Positions 32,511 through 45,400 of a stretch of DNA of 64,000 nt are shown here, piece by piece; positions within the stretch are counted from its first letter, which is position 1, and every line of letters starts with the position of its first letter. Source of the DNA: Dipteris shenzhenensis (lineage: Eukaryota; Polypodiophyta; Polypodiopsida; Gleicheniales); assembly GCA_047967505.1 (NCBI GenBank), contig CM106540.1; one strand, given 5' to 3'. The translations under genes and the position numbers were made by a program. Under the pieces are notes generated by a model. That model saw only the letters and a list, made by a program, of their open reading frames with translations. It ran no database searches and was not told the origin of the DNA.

Positions 32511-35479
32511 TCTTTGAAACTTCCGTGGAGGCTTTCATATTAGGCTTTTCATTGATGATAAATAAAGGCACTATTGCAATCGAGATGCGATGGTACTCTA
32601 CATGTTTGTAGTTTGCTAAGGCTAGGGGAATAAAGGCAAGGATTGGAACATCAATTGCAAAAGAATAGTAGGTTATCTTTAAGTATACATCTAGAGTGAT
32701 TTGGTCTGATTGTGGATTGATGAATCTAAAATTATTTGGGCTGATTGATGGATTGAACTTACAATCCAATCTTGATTTTGGATTGATGGGAGGACTGGTT
32801 GGCATTTTGGATGTTTTGGGACCCAAACCCCTCAAGGGGGATCCCCTTGGGCCTTGAAGTGCTTTGCTTGACCCTTGCTTTTTTGATGGAGAACTCCCAA
32901 CTTTGGAGGCAAATTTCGGCTATATCAAAATGAGACAGGAATATTAATGTGTTTTCTAGCCACTTAGAGGTCAAGTCAAACTAGTACCGAGTTGTGTAAA
33001 ATGGGGAATCTTTATCTTGTCATGCAACAATTGTTTGCAAGTCAAAATTCAAGTTTTAGTGAAATAAAGGCTCAATCCAAGTGTTCATCAAGTACTTGTT
33101 GGTTGAATGACAACAACTCAAGTTATCATGTTTACCTAAGAGTGAAAGTGTAGTTCTTGAGTTTGCCAAACTTGAAGGTGCTTCTAGTTATTTTGCATAG
33201 AGATTCACGGTTTAAAAAATCTATGAAGACAATTATATGTGGGATCTAGTTATAGGTGATGGGAAGCCATTGGAAGAGAAGATTGTAAGTGAACATCAAA
33301 CAAAACCATGGAAGAAAAGGGAAAAAGGAGCTCTTTGCATATTAAATCTATTAGTGAAGGATTAAATCATCCCGTACATACAAGGGATCAAGTCTATTAG
33401 AGTGAAGATTAGAATTTAGGCATTTTAAATAATGAATACACCTAGAATCCTAGCACTCATGTCTTCACTACTATCAGCACTTGATAGACAAGAGGAAGGG
33501 ACAATATTACAAATTATTTGTTATAGTTAGAGAGCTCAAAGGTTAGCTTGTTGAATGTGATGAGAAAATCAGTGAACAAAGATCTATAAGAAATTACCCT
33601 TAATGGTCTTGCGGGGTCTTGCAAAGTCTTTTAATATTTGTGATAGGGTTGCTTGTGTGAGAAAAGTTTCCATCTTTTGATATGTTGTCTGGTCTTCTAC
33701 TGTAAGAGGAATAGAGAAACAATAACTTTGACAATCATAAGTCACAAGGTTCAAGCTTTGAAGTTTATAACTTATGTATGATCTCCATTTGCTTTCTGTT
33801 GTGCTTAACTAGTTGTAATTGGATCTTTAGTTAATTATCTTATGTTTTAGACATAATACCCAAAAAATGTTTGCCCTTGGTAAGTGGTAAATCAATTGAT
33901 GCATGCGAAACTTCTTCTAGTAGTCATAAGGACAAGTGTGCCTAATGTCTAAACCTTCATATTGCTATTCCAAGGGGGAGGGAAATAATGCTACTAATGG
34001 TACATGCAGCGATGAAATCAATATCGCACATGGCTGGCATTGATGCAACAAGGTTCTTGTTCTTTGTAGGTTCAGAATCAAGTAAAATGGATCCTGAGAA
34101 GTAAGAAGCAAATGTCAGCATTTAGAATCAGATGGAGTGGTGGGACCTAGTGAGCCTCTTAATACAAATAACATTGAAGCTCATGCTGGTATGGATGGGT
34201 TAAATATAACAATGATGGAAGAAATCTTGCCTTCTTTATCAGATAATGAAAAGTTATTTTAGTTAGGACATGAAACTTTGGACCAATTTCATGGGGAGAT
34301 TTGCATGATAAGGATAATTCATGTGTTAAGATGCCTTTAATCAAGTAGATGAACTGCAAGTACTAACTTCGAAGTCATCAAGAATGCTTGATACTCTTGA
34401 TCGAATTCATAGACGAATCATAGAGTTTAAGATGTATCAGGTGCAGTTACAAATTCCAACATGCTAGCTAAACATGGGGATCAATACATATAAGCAGAAA
34501 TCCTTATCTTAACAAGTATCCAGTGGTAGTAATCAGCTAGTCTTTTCCACTAAAGTGAGAAAGACACTCCCAAATCAAATATGATCATCAAGCAACTAGG
34601 ACTAGATCTACTTCTAGTAAGCAATCGATTTATTCTTATGGACAAGGCAAGGAAAATGCACATGCTTGTTTTATGGTAGTCTTGTTCAAGTGGCAGTAGT
34701 TGTGTGAATCTAGTGAAGTTTATCTCAAATGAAACTTTGGTTTCAAGGAAATCCATTGAAACTTTGAAGAGGCATTAGGTAGAAGGCCTTGAAGTCATTT
34801 CAAGATGAACCCGAAAATAGTGTGGAGATAGAGAAGGAAACCAACCTTTTCTAAATTCCAATTATTATTCAAGTAAATTGCGCTTGTGAAAATCTTGTTC
34901 TTGTATGGTATTTTGGCTCCCTTGAATCACATGTCCTGTGTGAAGGTTTTAATTAAGATAAAGAAAATTTGTTGAGTTTGGTGAAGTCATGTATTCATTT
35001 AGACATCAAGTATCTAGTGGGATGTTTCTGAAGTGGGAATATATAGTTTCTTGAACTGAATCATGTCAAAACAGTCATAAACATGTGATCTATTGAAGAT
35101 TTGACATTATCATGTATCGAGACAACTCATGTAGCCAGTATCAAGTGTCATATTTAAAGGTTAGATTTCAATTGACATATATCACACAAGTAGTTTCTTG
35201 TAACCTCATGGGACAAATATCCATTGAGGGCGAGGGTTTGAGAAGATCAATGTTTATTTTGTCATCACTCAAGTTGATACAGTGAACCTGTAATACTTAG
35301 AAATAGGGCCAAATTATGGTGAAAAGTGGTCATGTGGATGCTATCCCACACATGTTGGATGGACCTTGGTATATAAGGATATTTTGTGGCTTTTAATACC
35401 AATCTTAGGTATCTTAAGGGTCATCTTCTTCATGTAGATAGAATGTGGAGGTGAGTGTTGCTTCTTGCAATATAGCTTG
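32511..35479. other. Long stretch without recognisable genes
   Basis: Short frames only on both strands, with no catalytic motif I could name. Codon-like islands suggest decayed retroelement Pol, unproved. Confidence 0.4.
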
Positions 35480-36460
35480 TTCATGTTATGTGTAAATCTA
35501 TCGAGCCCATACGTTGGGTGGATGACTGGGCTGATGAATTGTGCATTTCAAATGTAGAAAGCGAACTTGGACTAGGATATAAGTGGTAGGTATCTAAGGA
35601 TAAGCTATTGGTTATCTATGTTAGCCAAGGATATGTCAGGGATACGTCATGGGGAGTATTGTCTGTCTGGGAAGTATGTAGAAACAACATGCGAACCTGA
35701 TGTCTTTGATAGTAAAATCGATATTGACTACTATGGTGGACGTGTATTTGTGCATCTTATTGCTGAAACGGACTTCTATGGCTCATTTGTTGGGATTAGT
35801 TTGGGAAATGTTGGATGTGTGGAATGTGAACGGATTGATGAATTGAAATGTTGGAGACTATTATGAAGTCAAAACCTACTATGGCTACAAGGGTGATGAT
35901 GATCAAGTGATTTGAAGAGGTTATGGAGGCTTGGAATTGTAGACGTATCACCTACATTGTTTTCTAGTGAGGCATAATTCATGTCTACTATCGATACATG
36001 TGCATTCTATAGGATCTATTGAGCCCACATATAGGGAGGGTGACTATGTCAAGGGGGTTGATGGATTTTACATTTTGAATGTGGAAAGGGAACTTGGACA
36101 AGGTATGTGTAGTAGGGATCAAAGGATGAGCTGGTGATCAAAGGATATGTGAATGGTGATGCAATCGCAATCCAAAGTGTAGAATGGATGTGTGAATTTG
36201 ATGTCATTGATTGTAAAGTGATCTTGGCTAATGTGGTGGATGCATATTTGTACATCTTATCTCTAAAATGGACTTCTATCATTGTTGAGAATTGTTTGGC
36301 TTTTACCAATTGACTAATGAAAAGGAATTACTGAGATTGTTGGTGAAGTCGAAACCTACTGTGGTTATAAGGTTGATGACAGAATGAGGTTGTGGAGGCT
36401 TGAAACTATAGACGTACCACCTTCCTTGCACATTTGCTTCATCGTTTCCTAGTGACATTC
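35480..36460 (+). repeat. Diverged direct repeat pair, ~480-520-base units
   Basis: Unit 1 starts near 35490 and unit 2 near 36010. Common landmarks are ATCTAT(C/T)GAGCCCA, AATGTAGAAAGCGAACTTGGAC or its variant, GGATATGT, GATGTC.TTGAT.GTAAA and TACTATG/AATGTGGTGGA, followed by GAC TTCTAT. A final TGAAGTCGAAACCTACT box and GTAGACGTA(T/C)CACC follow. Unit 1 holds an 82-codon frame (35618-35866) not preserved in unit 2, so I do not call it a gene. Confidence 0.65.
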
Positions 36461-36631
36461 TCCTTGATTTCATTCATTCTCTTTGCTCTTGAAAAAAAAG
36501 GGGTGGAAAATGGCATGGTCAAGTTGAATTGTTTGATTGATCAATGAGCGCATGAGACGAATGCAAACCTATTGTTAGCATTATCGATTTGAGTTGATTT
36601 GATGATGACACAACCTATCTAATATTTTGGT

Positions 36632-36690
<59 letters not shown>

Positions 36691-36700
36691 CGCGCGCGCG
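36632..36700. repeat. Compound microsatellite (TC)n(CA)n(CG)n
   Basis: About 14 TC, 15 CA and 5 CG units in succession. Confidence 0.95.
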
Positions 36701-36711
36701 TGCACACATAG

Positions 36712-38600
36712 TTTTTTTAAAGTGAAATCTTATATTTCTCTGTGGGAAACCTCAAAAGAGGTGAAAACCCACCATGAAGTACAAAAGTAAAAAGATTACA
36801 AGTAGGCCTCTAGGAAAAGCCAGGGGGCTACCTGGAAAGTAGAAAAGGAAAAATGTTTATACAAGTCACTAGGTAATGTAGATAACCAAAAACTCCAAAA
36901 ACAAAGGGAGGAAAATATGAATTTACGTGCCTCCGGGTGGCAATATAAAGACAATATTCTCCAAAGTGATCCCTTGTTGTATCGAAAAAGCATTGAGTGA
37001 AGTAGTAGTGCCATCAATAAAATGCAATTTCTTTTTACCTTTGTGATTCTTCTTAACATAAGCAGGAAGACGAAACCATTGAATCACTGGGTCAAAAACA
37101 TGTTGCAACATAGGATGCATATTCTCAAACGTAAAAGTAGATTTTGGGGGAGGAGAAGCATCCTGAGTAACTTGCACTCTCAAATCCAAAGTCTTTTGCA
37201 CTGTATCACCATCAATAGGGGAGAGATCCACCTGTATGTCCTATTCTGTCAAATCCACCTTCAAATACTCATGACCATCAGGAACTATATCTAAGGGAGA
37301 TATATCCACATGTAATAGCAATTCAGGCTCCCAAAGATCAAGGATAACAGCAATGGAAGATATAGAAGGATCATCAATAGGAGCAATTTGAAACTTCTGT
37401 AGCTGAGAGTCTGGCATAAGAGGGAAAGGATTTGACAAAAAAACCAACGAAGAGACCCTTGAGTGTTCACCTGTCTCCAGAGTCCATTCTTTTTTATGCT
37501 TGGGTTGTTCCAACTTTTCATACTAGAGAGGAGTAGGAACCTGAGGGAGGGGCAAAGCACCTTTTACACAGTTTGATTGACTTGCGAATGCAAGGCAATA
37601 TCGAGAAAAATGACCAACCTGCTTGCATTTGTAACACGCATTTGGGAAGGATGCAAATTTAAACAAAATGCAAAAAGGATGGGTCAAACCAAAATCAAGA
37701 TCCAAGCATGAAGGTATGGCCTGTTCCACATCCCACAAGACATAGACTCGGATGTCCTTGCTCAAAACCAAAAATCGTGCTTGGGAAGATGCAACACTCT
37801 GTCCAAGAGAGCTGCAATAGAGGAGATATGCGGGAGTAGAGGTACGCGCAAGGCCTTGAGGGTGACCCAGATAGGACGGAAATGCATGAGATTCTTGGGT
37901 GTCAAAAGAGGATCCCAAGGCATAGCATATGCAAAGAAACCGACACCATGCACCCCTTCCTTACTCACCAATTGAGATATTGTTTCCACATCAATACATC
38001 TCGCATAATAAAAACCTTTTCCGAGAAATACAAAAGAGGAAAATTTGTCCAAGCCAATAGCTATTGTCGACCATGCACATAAGGAAGCCAAATTTATCAC
38101 TCTGCCTATGAAATACAGATAAACTCCGAGTTGTTGTGCGTGACAGAGACTATGAAGAAAAGAGTCCAGAGGGAGAGCCCTACGTAGTAGTGAATGTGAA
38201 TCTTGAGCCTCCAATTATAGAATCCTCACATAAACGACGCAGGAGATCCTTTTGCAGCAACGACGAAGGAGAATTAGAGAAGTTATATTTAAGTGTTTTG
38301 TCAGGCTGAAGAGAATTTGAGAGATTAAAGGACCGTTTTTTCCTGGTAGAGGTTGAGAGAAGGGTAGTAGAAGATCTAAAAATAAAAGGAGCTCCAGTAG
38401 ATGGAACAACATATAAATTAGCAGACGGATCGTCAGACAGAATAGCAGAGCAAAATAAGGTGAAAGAAACCATTTGAGAGTCCAAGGGAAACGAAGGAGG
38501 AATAGCAGACGGAAGAGTACACAAATCAGTGGACACACACACTCTCTCTCTCTTATTGGGGTGTTAACATATTGACCACTTGGGCGGGTAATTTGTGGCC
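36712..38600 (-). pseudogene. DUF4283/CCHC zinc-knuckle remnant (plant LINE ORF1-like)
   Basis: Frame 38214-37762 carries VGFFAYAMPWDPLLTPKNL and a HFRPIWVTLKALRVPLLPHI segment typical of DUF4283. Frame 37918-37523 continues with a VLWDVEQAIPSCLDLDFGL stretch and the knuckle CYKCKQVGHFSRYC (37595-37636). They are offset by a frameshift. In plants this pair occurs in ORF1 of L1-type LINEs and in stand-alone relatives. Downstream frames to 36796 have no reverse transcriptase. A short T run at 36713-36719 (A run on the minus strand) could be the 3' tail of a truncated LINE insertion. Confidence 0.6.
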
Positions 38601-38683
38601 AACCCATCAAGTTTGGTGGGCAGACATGTTTGTTACATCAGCTTAACTTAGCAGGCAGACTCAGTGTGTAACGATCACCCCCC

Positions 38684-38686
<3 letters not shown>

Positions 38687-38720
<34 letters not shown>
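38687..38720. repeat. (TC)n microsatellite
   Basis: 17 TC units preceded by a C run. Confidence 0.95.
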
Positions 38721-38722
<2 letters not shown>

Positions 38723-39136
38723 TCCTTTGCCTTTGCTACATTAGCTCACCTATATGTGCCAGATGCAATAACTGTAGAACCTACGAGGCAAGTAACATGT
38801 GATGTTGTTTCTTGTTAGACGAAGCACCCTCTCCCTCGATGAAAACCATAGCCTCTATGGACTGTGGTTTTTTTGGCCTTGCTAAGGGTCTATGGAGAGA
38901 TGGAGAGTTTTTGGCCCTGCAAGGGTCCTAAGGGATGTCTTGGTTAGTGAGTTACTAATTAGGTACATAGTTAGTTCATTTGGTCAATTCGACCATGCCA
39001 ATTGTGGTTACTATGAGGTTTAAGTGTGAGTTAGTAAGTAGGTTAAGGGATTCTAATGTGTTTAGGGTTTTGTGGAGGTCCTTAATGTTCTAGTCTTTTG
39101 TTTGTCCCCTTGTGGAGATCCTAAATGCTTTTGTCT

Positions 39137-39498
39137 TTTGTTAGGTAGTTCTCTCTAAAGATGGATGCTCTCTTTGTCTCTTCTATGACACTACCTTTAT
39201 ATTACTCTTGCCAAAATAGGCACGTTCCCACTATTATTTAATGGCACATGCACACGCACGCACACACACACACACACACACACCCCTGTTTCACCTATTT
39301 TCTCTCCTCTCTTTCACTTATCTATCTTTCCCCACATTCTTTCACCTTTACTTGCTTTTTCTCTTTTTTTTCCCTTCCAATTTACACCTATCGTTTCCCT
39401 TTTACAAGTTATTAGAAATATTTAACGAGCTACTTTACACTTAGACTTATAAAGACCCTCCAAAAAGCAGGTCCTTAGTGGGATCCCCACCCAGTTTT
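39137..39498 (+). repeat. Hairpin-repeat family, first copy (single arm)
   Basis: Runs from TTTGTTAGGT to GGATCCCCACCCAGTTTT. It is a direct diverged copy of 40092-40410 and an inverted copy of 39721-40056. It has gained a (CA)n tract at 39261-39283. Landmarks are GACACTACCTTTATATTACT, CCAATTTACACC.ATCGTTTC and CCTTTTACAAGTTATTAGAA. Confidence 0.85.
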
Positions 39499-39720
39499 GC
39501 TATAATCAAGTTCATTGTTTAAAAGTTAGTTCATGTTGACCATGTTAATGGGGTATTTAGTGTTAGAGTTTAGGCCATTGTAATGAATTCTAGGTTTAGG
39601 CTTCTGTCTTTTTGTAAGGGTCCTAAATGATTTTGTCACTTTGTGTGGATTAAGTTTGTGGCCTTACATAAGAGGTAGTAAATTTAGCTTCAATGATACC
39701 ACCTTTATGAAAAGCATATG

Positions 39721-40410
39721 AAACCAGGTGGGGATCCCACCAAGGCCCTTCCTTTTGGAGTGTTATTATGAGTCTAAGTATAAAGTAGCTTTATAAGTAT
39801 TTCTAATAACTCGTAAAAGGGAAACGATAGGTGTAAATTGGAAGGAAAAGAAAAGAGAAAAAAGAAGTAAAGCTGAAGGAATAAGGAAAAAGGTCGATGA
39901 GTGAAAGAGAGGAGAGGAAAGCGGTGAAAGAGGTGTGTTGTGGATGGACCATTATATAAAAGTAGGGACGTGCCTATTTTGGCAAGAGTAATATAAAGGT
40001 GGTGTCATATAAGAAACAAAGAGAGCCTCTATCTTTAGAGAGAAATACCTAACAAATTGTGTGCTTGTGGAGGTCCTAAATGTTCTTGTCTTTTGTTAGG
40101 TATTTCTCCGTAAAGATAGAGGCTCTCTTTGTCTCTTGTAGGACACTACCTTTATATTACTCTTGTCAAAATAGCCACGTCCCCACTTTTATCTCATACC
40201 TCTTTCACCTCTCTTCTCTCCTCTCTTTCACTTATCGACCTTTCCCCATATTCCTTCACCTTCACTTACTTTTTCTCTTTTCCTTTCCTTCCAATTTACA
40301 CCCATCGTTTCCCTTTTACAAGTTATTAGAAATATTTATGGAGCTACTTTACACTTATACTTATAATGTCACTCCAAAAGCAGGGCCTTCGTGGGATCCC
40401 CACCTTGTTT
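39721..40410. repeat. Long inverted repeat (hairpin): arms 39721-40056 and 40092-40410, 35-base loop
   Basis: The left arm read on the minus strand matches the right arm along its whole length, ending at the loop with ACCTAACAAA / TTTGTTAGGT. Outer ends are AAACCAGGTGGGGATCCCAC on the left and its near complement GTGGGATCCCCACCTTGTTT on the right. No transposase gene lies inside. A transcript in either direction would fold into a ~320-bp stem with scattered mismatches. It could be a foldback transposon or the seed of an inverted-repeat small-RNA locus; the sequence does not decide. Confidence 0.88.
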
Positions 40411-40849
40411 TCTTCACACACTACCAGCAACGAGGGACACACGGCCTGTGGCTTACGTGCCTGAGGGGAATCGAACGCAGATAGCCACTCAAGTGGGTGA
40501 ATGCTCAAACGGGATGAGACCACTCGCGTTTGTAGAGGAGGAAATAGAATTGGAGGATGGCCACCACGTGTGTTGTTCACAGCATCCGATGGTCATTGGG
40601 CTGCTACTGTATGCCACTGCCATGTGATTGGTGGTGCAGGGGTTGGAGGAGATAGAATGAGCCGATCGGGAGGTCGTGGCCGTGGCTGGGAGCAACTAGG
40701 ACGACAACTGTTCACACCATGTTTTGGAGGATGGTTGACAACCGACGTGAGCTGGGCCGAATTGAAGCACCGATGCGGTAGAGCACCCTTGCTCGTCCCG
40801 GTACGGCTACCAGGAAGTGCTGACATGACGTTTCTGTTGATCACCAGTA

Positions 40850-41062
40850 CAGTGCTCGCCAAACCGGGTTGAGCATATAAAATTCCCGGTTGAAATTGAA
40901 AAATCCCGGTTGGAGTTGACGGTTGCCTTTAATTTTAAGGACCAGGATTTACATATTTTAGTTATAAATCCCGGTAACACTATAAATTTTTATGGAATTT
41001 TATAATTTAACCCATGTAGCTTTAATTTTCAAGGCTCAGAAAAACATTTTTGTCGAGCACTG
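40850..41062. mobile_element. hAT-type MITE with 8-bp target duplication
   Basis: 213 bases with imperfect terminal inverted repeats CAGTGCTCGCCAAA and, on the other end read inward, CAGTGCTCGACAAA. It is flanked on both sides by CACCAGTA (40842-40849 and 41063-41070). An 8-bp duplication with CA(G)..(C)TG termini is the hallmark of the hAT superfamily. The AT-rich interior has ATCCCGGT repeats and no coding capacity, so it needs a transposase made elsewhere. It lies about 0.9 kb upstream of the F-box start codon. Confidence 0.88.
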
Positions 41063-41070
41063 CACCAGTA

Positions 41071-41955
41071 CGGCGGCGACGTCGTGACGTACGGAATAGA
41101 CGAAAGGCTGCCGGCCTGATTTTACAGACTGTTCATCTTTGAATTCCCACGTTGTGAGTGAGTCCCACGTTGTGAGTGAGAGTATTGATGAGATGATTGA
41201 TGAGGAATTGAGAATGATGATGGAGGAAACAAGGAATCTGCAGCCTTATTACAGACTGTTGTCTGAATTCCGGCGAAGAAGAAAAGACGTCTCATCGACG
41301 ATCATGGAGTAAAACAAGGAAAGCGGATTAAAGTTTGGAGATGCAGACTCATTGCAGAGCCGTAGTCTTGAGCGTGCTGAAGCAGTGGGTCAGTGCGTCA
41401 TCGGCGTTCGAGCAGGAGGAGTTTGGAAATCGCGTAGATGATGAAGCATTGAAGCAGATGATCTATGGATCGAGGGAGCTCATCAGGGAGTGATGAGCTC
41501 GCCCAGAGCTTTGGCAGAGCTCCGTTGACAGGGAGGCCGCCATAGCTGAACAGCCACGGATTTTGGTACAGACGGAAGGCCACTCAAAACGTAAATCGCA
41601 CCAGTGAGATGCGTGATCGCTCTGATTTTGTTTTGTTTCGGCATCAAATCCGGCACCTATTCTGGGTTGTGTTTTGCTTTTCTGGACTAATAATAAATCG
41701 CATCCGATGTGAGCACGACGCGCCACTCTCCCCAGTGATTATCAGCGTGAAGGCTACAATCCTCGAGTTGTTGGATCTCAGCTAGCAAAGCGCCAAAGAT
41801 GCTTTTGGGTGCTTTGAATCGCATCTCCTTGTAGAATCTCTCCATGCTCTTCTGCTTTGGCTATCCGCAGTTCTTTTGAATTGAGCAGCCCTTCCGGATT
41901 TTCTATCTCCTCAGTCTCGTGAGGTCTCAAGAGCTTGCTCCGATTCCAGGCTGAA
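41071..41955 (+). promoter_or_regulatory. Upstream region and probable leader of the F-box gene
   Basis: No TATA box is convincing. A 17-base direct repeat (CCCACGTTGTGAGTGAG) lies at about 41147-41180; CCCACGTTG contains an ACGT core, the kind bound by plant bZIP factors, but this is motif-level only. Minus-strand frames here (41398-41726) are shadows. Confidence 0.25.
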
Positions 41956-42426
41956 ATGTGCCTGAACATGGTGTACACGTCGAACGTAGAGAACGCTGAG
42001 GAAAGCGAATTCTTTCCTCTGCTGGAACTTCCCGAGCTAGTTTTGGAACAGGTCCTGACTCGACTTTCAGCGGATAATCTTCGTGTGATGGCCGGAGTAA
42101 GCACTCAGCTTCGAGTAAGGTGCAAAAGCAATCATTTTTGGGAGCCTCTCCTGAAGGCAAAGTGGGGGAAAGTAGTAGGAGCGGTAGCGTACAAGGAATG
42201 GCAATGGAGCGTGGCTCTAAATTATCATACAGGCTCTGTAGCTGGTCGACGCGGCTATAGCTTCTGGACATGGCCTCTTAATTGCATCTGGCCTTTCTCT
42301 TTGCTCCGATTGGACGAAAGTGAGAAGAAATTGAAGGTGGAAACGCCTCTCGACTCCCTGATGGCATGGTACTGGGCCTTGGAAAGCGGCGACTTCTGGT
42401 TCCCAGCGCAAGTTTATAATCGTGAG
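41956..42426 (+). CDS. F-box gene exon 1
   Basis: 157 codons from the first in-frame ATG ([10 protein letters not shown]), which holds the F-box and the Trp-rich [16 protein letters not shown] segment. An alternative ATG lies four codons downstream. Donor GTATTA after VYNRE. Confidence 0.9.
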
Positions 42427-45400
42427 GTATTACTTAAGCAATTGAATCTTTTTTATGCTTTCTTTACGTCGTGGTTATAGTCCATAAACCACAATTCTGT
42501 CACCCTCCTGCCCAACCTAGTCTGCTCTTTCTCATTCTTACTGCGTTGCTACTTTAAAGAGTGACAATATGCGTAGACCGGAAACGTGGGTGATTGCTTT
42601 CAGGGAATGTTTGCAATGTGTAACGTTCTTTCACAAGCATGCCCACCGCAACCTAGCGAACTTGATTCTCCTTCATAAGGTTTTAGATAAATAATCTAAC
42701 CCATGTTTTGTAGCAGGGACATGTGGGCTTCATGTTATCTTGTTACGATGCGGAACTGAGCTACGATCGCAGCACAGACACATTTAGAGCTAGGTGAGTC
42801 AAAGCAGTCACTGCAAAGCAAAAGTAGGAAGGAAACCTATCACGATCGCATTTTATTAGAGCTACTCCTCGCATGAAAGCCGCTTTAATTGTCACCTTGG
42901 CACATGAAAGTCAAGGGGGACATTTAATCACTGAATGCGTCTCTGATGACAATGGCTGTTGCTGTCAAGTATTCCCTTGTAGATCAGGCTTCTCTAATTC
43001 TGTTCCAGTCTGTGATAGTTGCTCTGCTCTCAGGAAAATTTTAACTGCACTAGCAGCTTGTGTTGGGGTCGTGATGAGCATTGATTTTGCATACAGTAGA
43101 TGTGAAGCTTCCCTTCTACACTCTTCTTACGAATATCATTAAATTTCAGTTTTTTCTCTCTAGCTTTGAATGTGAGTGTCTCTTTTTTCTTTCATTCCCA
43201 CAATATTGGTAACTTGTACGCTTGGAAATTGAGTGTGACGCTTCTGTATGTCATGTGAGCTGGATGCAGAATCATCATGCACGACTAGTCACATTTCGCT
43301 CACCCATATTTGAATCCTGTTGATAGTTTTTACAAAACATATAAAATACATAAATAAATAAATTTTGTGTACATATGTGTGTGTATGACCCCCAAAAAAA
43401 GTGTGTATGTGTGTGTGTGAGTTCTTCTGTGCATCTTTACGACAATCGTCTTATGATTGTCTGCCTGCACAGGACCTAGATTATCCTACCTTCTTGTCAT
43501 ATAATGATGTCTTCTGATGTTTGTAGCTGGTTGTCCTTTTCTTTTGGACAGTTTTTTGTAATAGAATGACAAATGGATTTCACAAAAGAAAGTGTGTGTG
43601 TGTGTGTGTGTGTGTTTGATCCTTTGAAAAGTAATTCCAGGGCTTGAGATACATAGCATGTTGGAGTAGGAACCTGAAAATCCCAGATCTGAGGCTTCTA
43701 GTTAGATCTCATGGCATTATTTTGGGCCTGCATCATGTCTTACTGTTAAATCGATGTTGGTTTTCTGCAGGTATCCTCCACATGGTCCCAATACCATTGT
43801 CATTGAAGAAGGCGTAAAGTGGGATAGATTACGTCCTGCTCCTGTAGATACCGCTGCACATGGCCTGCATATTACCACTAGTCTGGCTGATCTACGGCCA
43901 GGAGACCATGTGGAAGTACAGTGGAGAAGAAATAAAGAGTTTCCTTATGGTAATCGTCTGAGATTTTCTGCTAGGTTCTTTTGTATCGATGTTGCTAGCC
44001 TGGTTTCATCGTGACTGCAGCAGTATTAATGGTACACTCAGAGCTATCATAGCGAATTTTCTTGCAGGCTGCAGAGTTATGGATTTACCTTCACTGCTAG
44101 AGTAAATGGCATTAATAGAAATGACCCAAGCGTGAAGCCAAGTGACGGGTAGTAAAATGACTGTCTAGCGCCAACGTTGTGCATGTAGTTTTCTGCTGTA
44201 GCACATTTAGTCCATCTTGTATTGAGCATATGTCACGAACTATGCCAGCAACTCAGTGAGCCAGTTGAAGGACATGTTGCAAGCCACACTGAAGGAAATG
44301 CTGAGCGAATGGTGAGGCTACGGACATCTGCAGTCCTACCCTGCTGACTAAAACAAAGCAGCAGTTGGACAAGGTTCATAAAAGCAGAGCTTGGTGCAGC
44401 AAAGCTTAGGAACTAACTCAGAAGAGCAAGACTGACCGTTCAATGAGGCAGCAGAGTAATGAGGCATGCTCAGCCAATTAGAAGGGGCTAGACAGCCAGC
44501 CAGATTCTTGACCAACAAGCCAACTTGTTACTGTGATTATTTAGAGTATCTACATAATACTCTGAAAGAGTAAACAGCCATACATCAGTTTAAGACTGAG
44601 AGTCTTTTGGTTTTGATTAAGACCTCTGATTAGGGCTACGCCTTCACAGTAAACTGCCCATTTTCCATCCTTTCTGGCAGCCTTGACTTTAGCTAATTCA
44701 GTTGCCTTATTCTTGAGTTGAGCTTGTTAAGCTCCTCAGCTATCCATACTTTGGTACCCTTCAGCTTGTAAGATTGTCGAAGAAGCTTGATCTGCATATC
44801 TTTTGATTTCAGTGCAAGGATTGCATGACCTTTATAGTGCGTAATAGAAGCTGGCCTGGAGTTGTATCCTGCTCATCATCATCCATCCATTCAATGTTGG
44901 GCAAGCCTGCTTGATCTTTGTAAATATTTCACACACTGTGTCCTCCTCTTTATACCAATCTTTTGGGAGTCCCCCTATTCTAATATTGAGCGCATTATCA
45001 CATCTAGCTTCGTGTTCTTTAATCTCTGCTTGAAAATCCGACTTACTTGCTTTGGTGTCCACTTCCACAATCACTTCCTTCTTAGCAGTTTGTACTTCAA
45101 TTTGAACAAGATCTTTGACTGTAGAGACTAGCTGCAGGGTAGGGGGGGAATCCTTACAAGATTTTACAGCCTCACCAATTATTGCCTGCTTACCAGGCCC
45201 TTCTAGAAGTCAAGTCTTTACTTCTGCCAGTTCCAATCGTAGCTTTCTCACTGCCTGCTGTAGATTAAAAATATGATCGGGATGGGTCATTTTGAGCCCT
45301 CTTGTTGGTAATTGCGTGCATATGGAGAGGGTGTCATGCTTGCAACTGTAGAGTACCGCGTCCTGATGGAGGTTGAAGGAGTTGAGGGGGACTTGGAGGA

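Noticed and set aside
43754-44014. F-box C-terminal frame reading on past FPYG
   Set aside because: The residues after the GTAATC donor are not conserved; the family continues with WWYG, found in exon 4.
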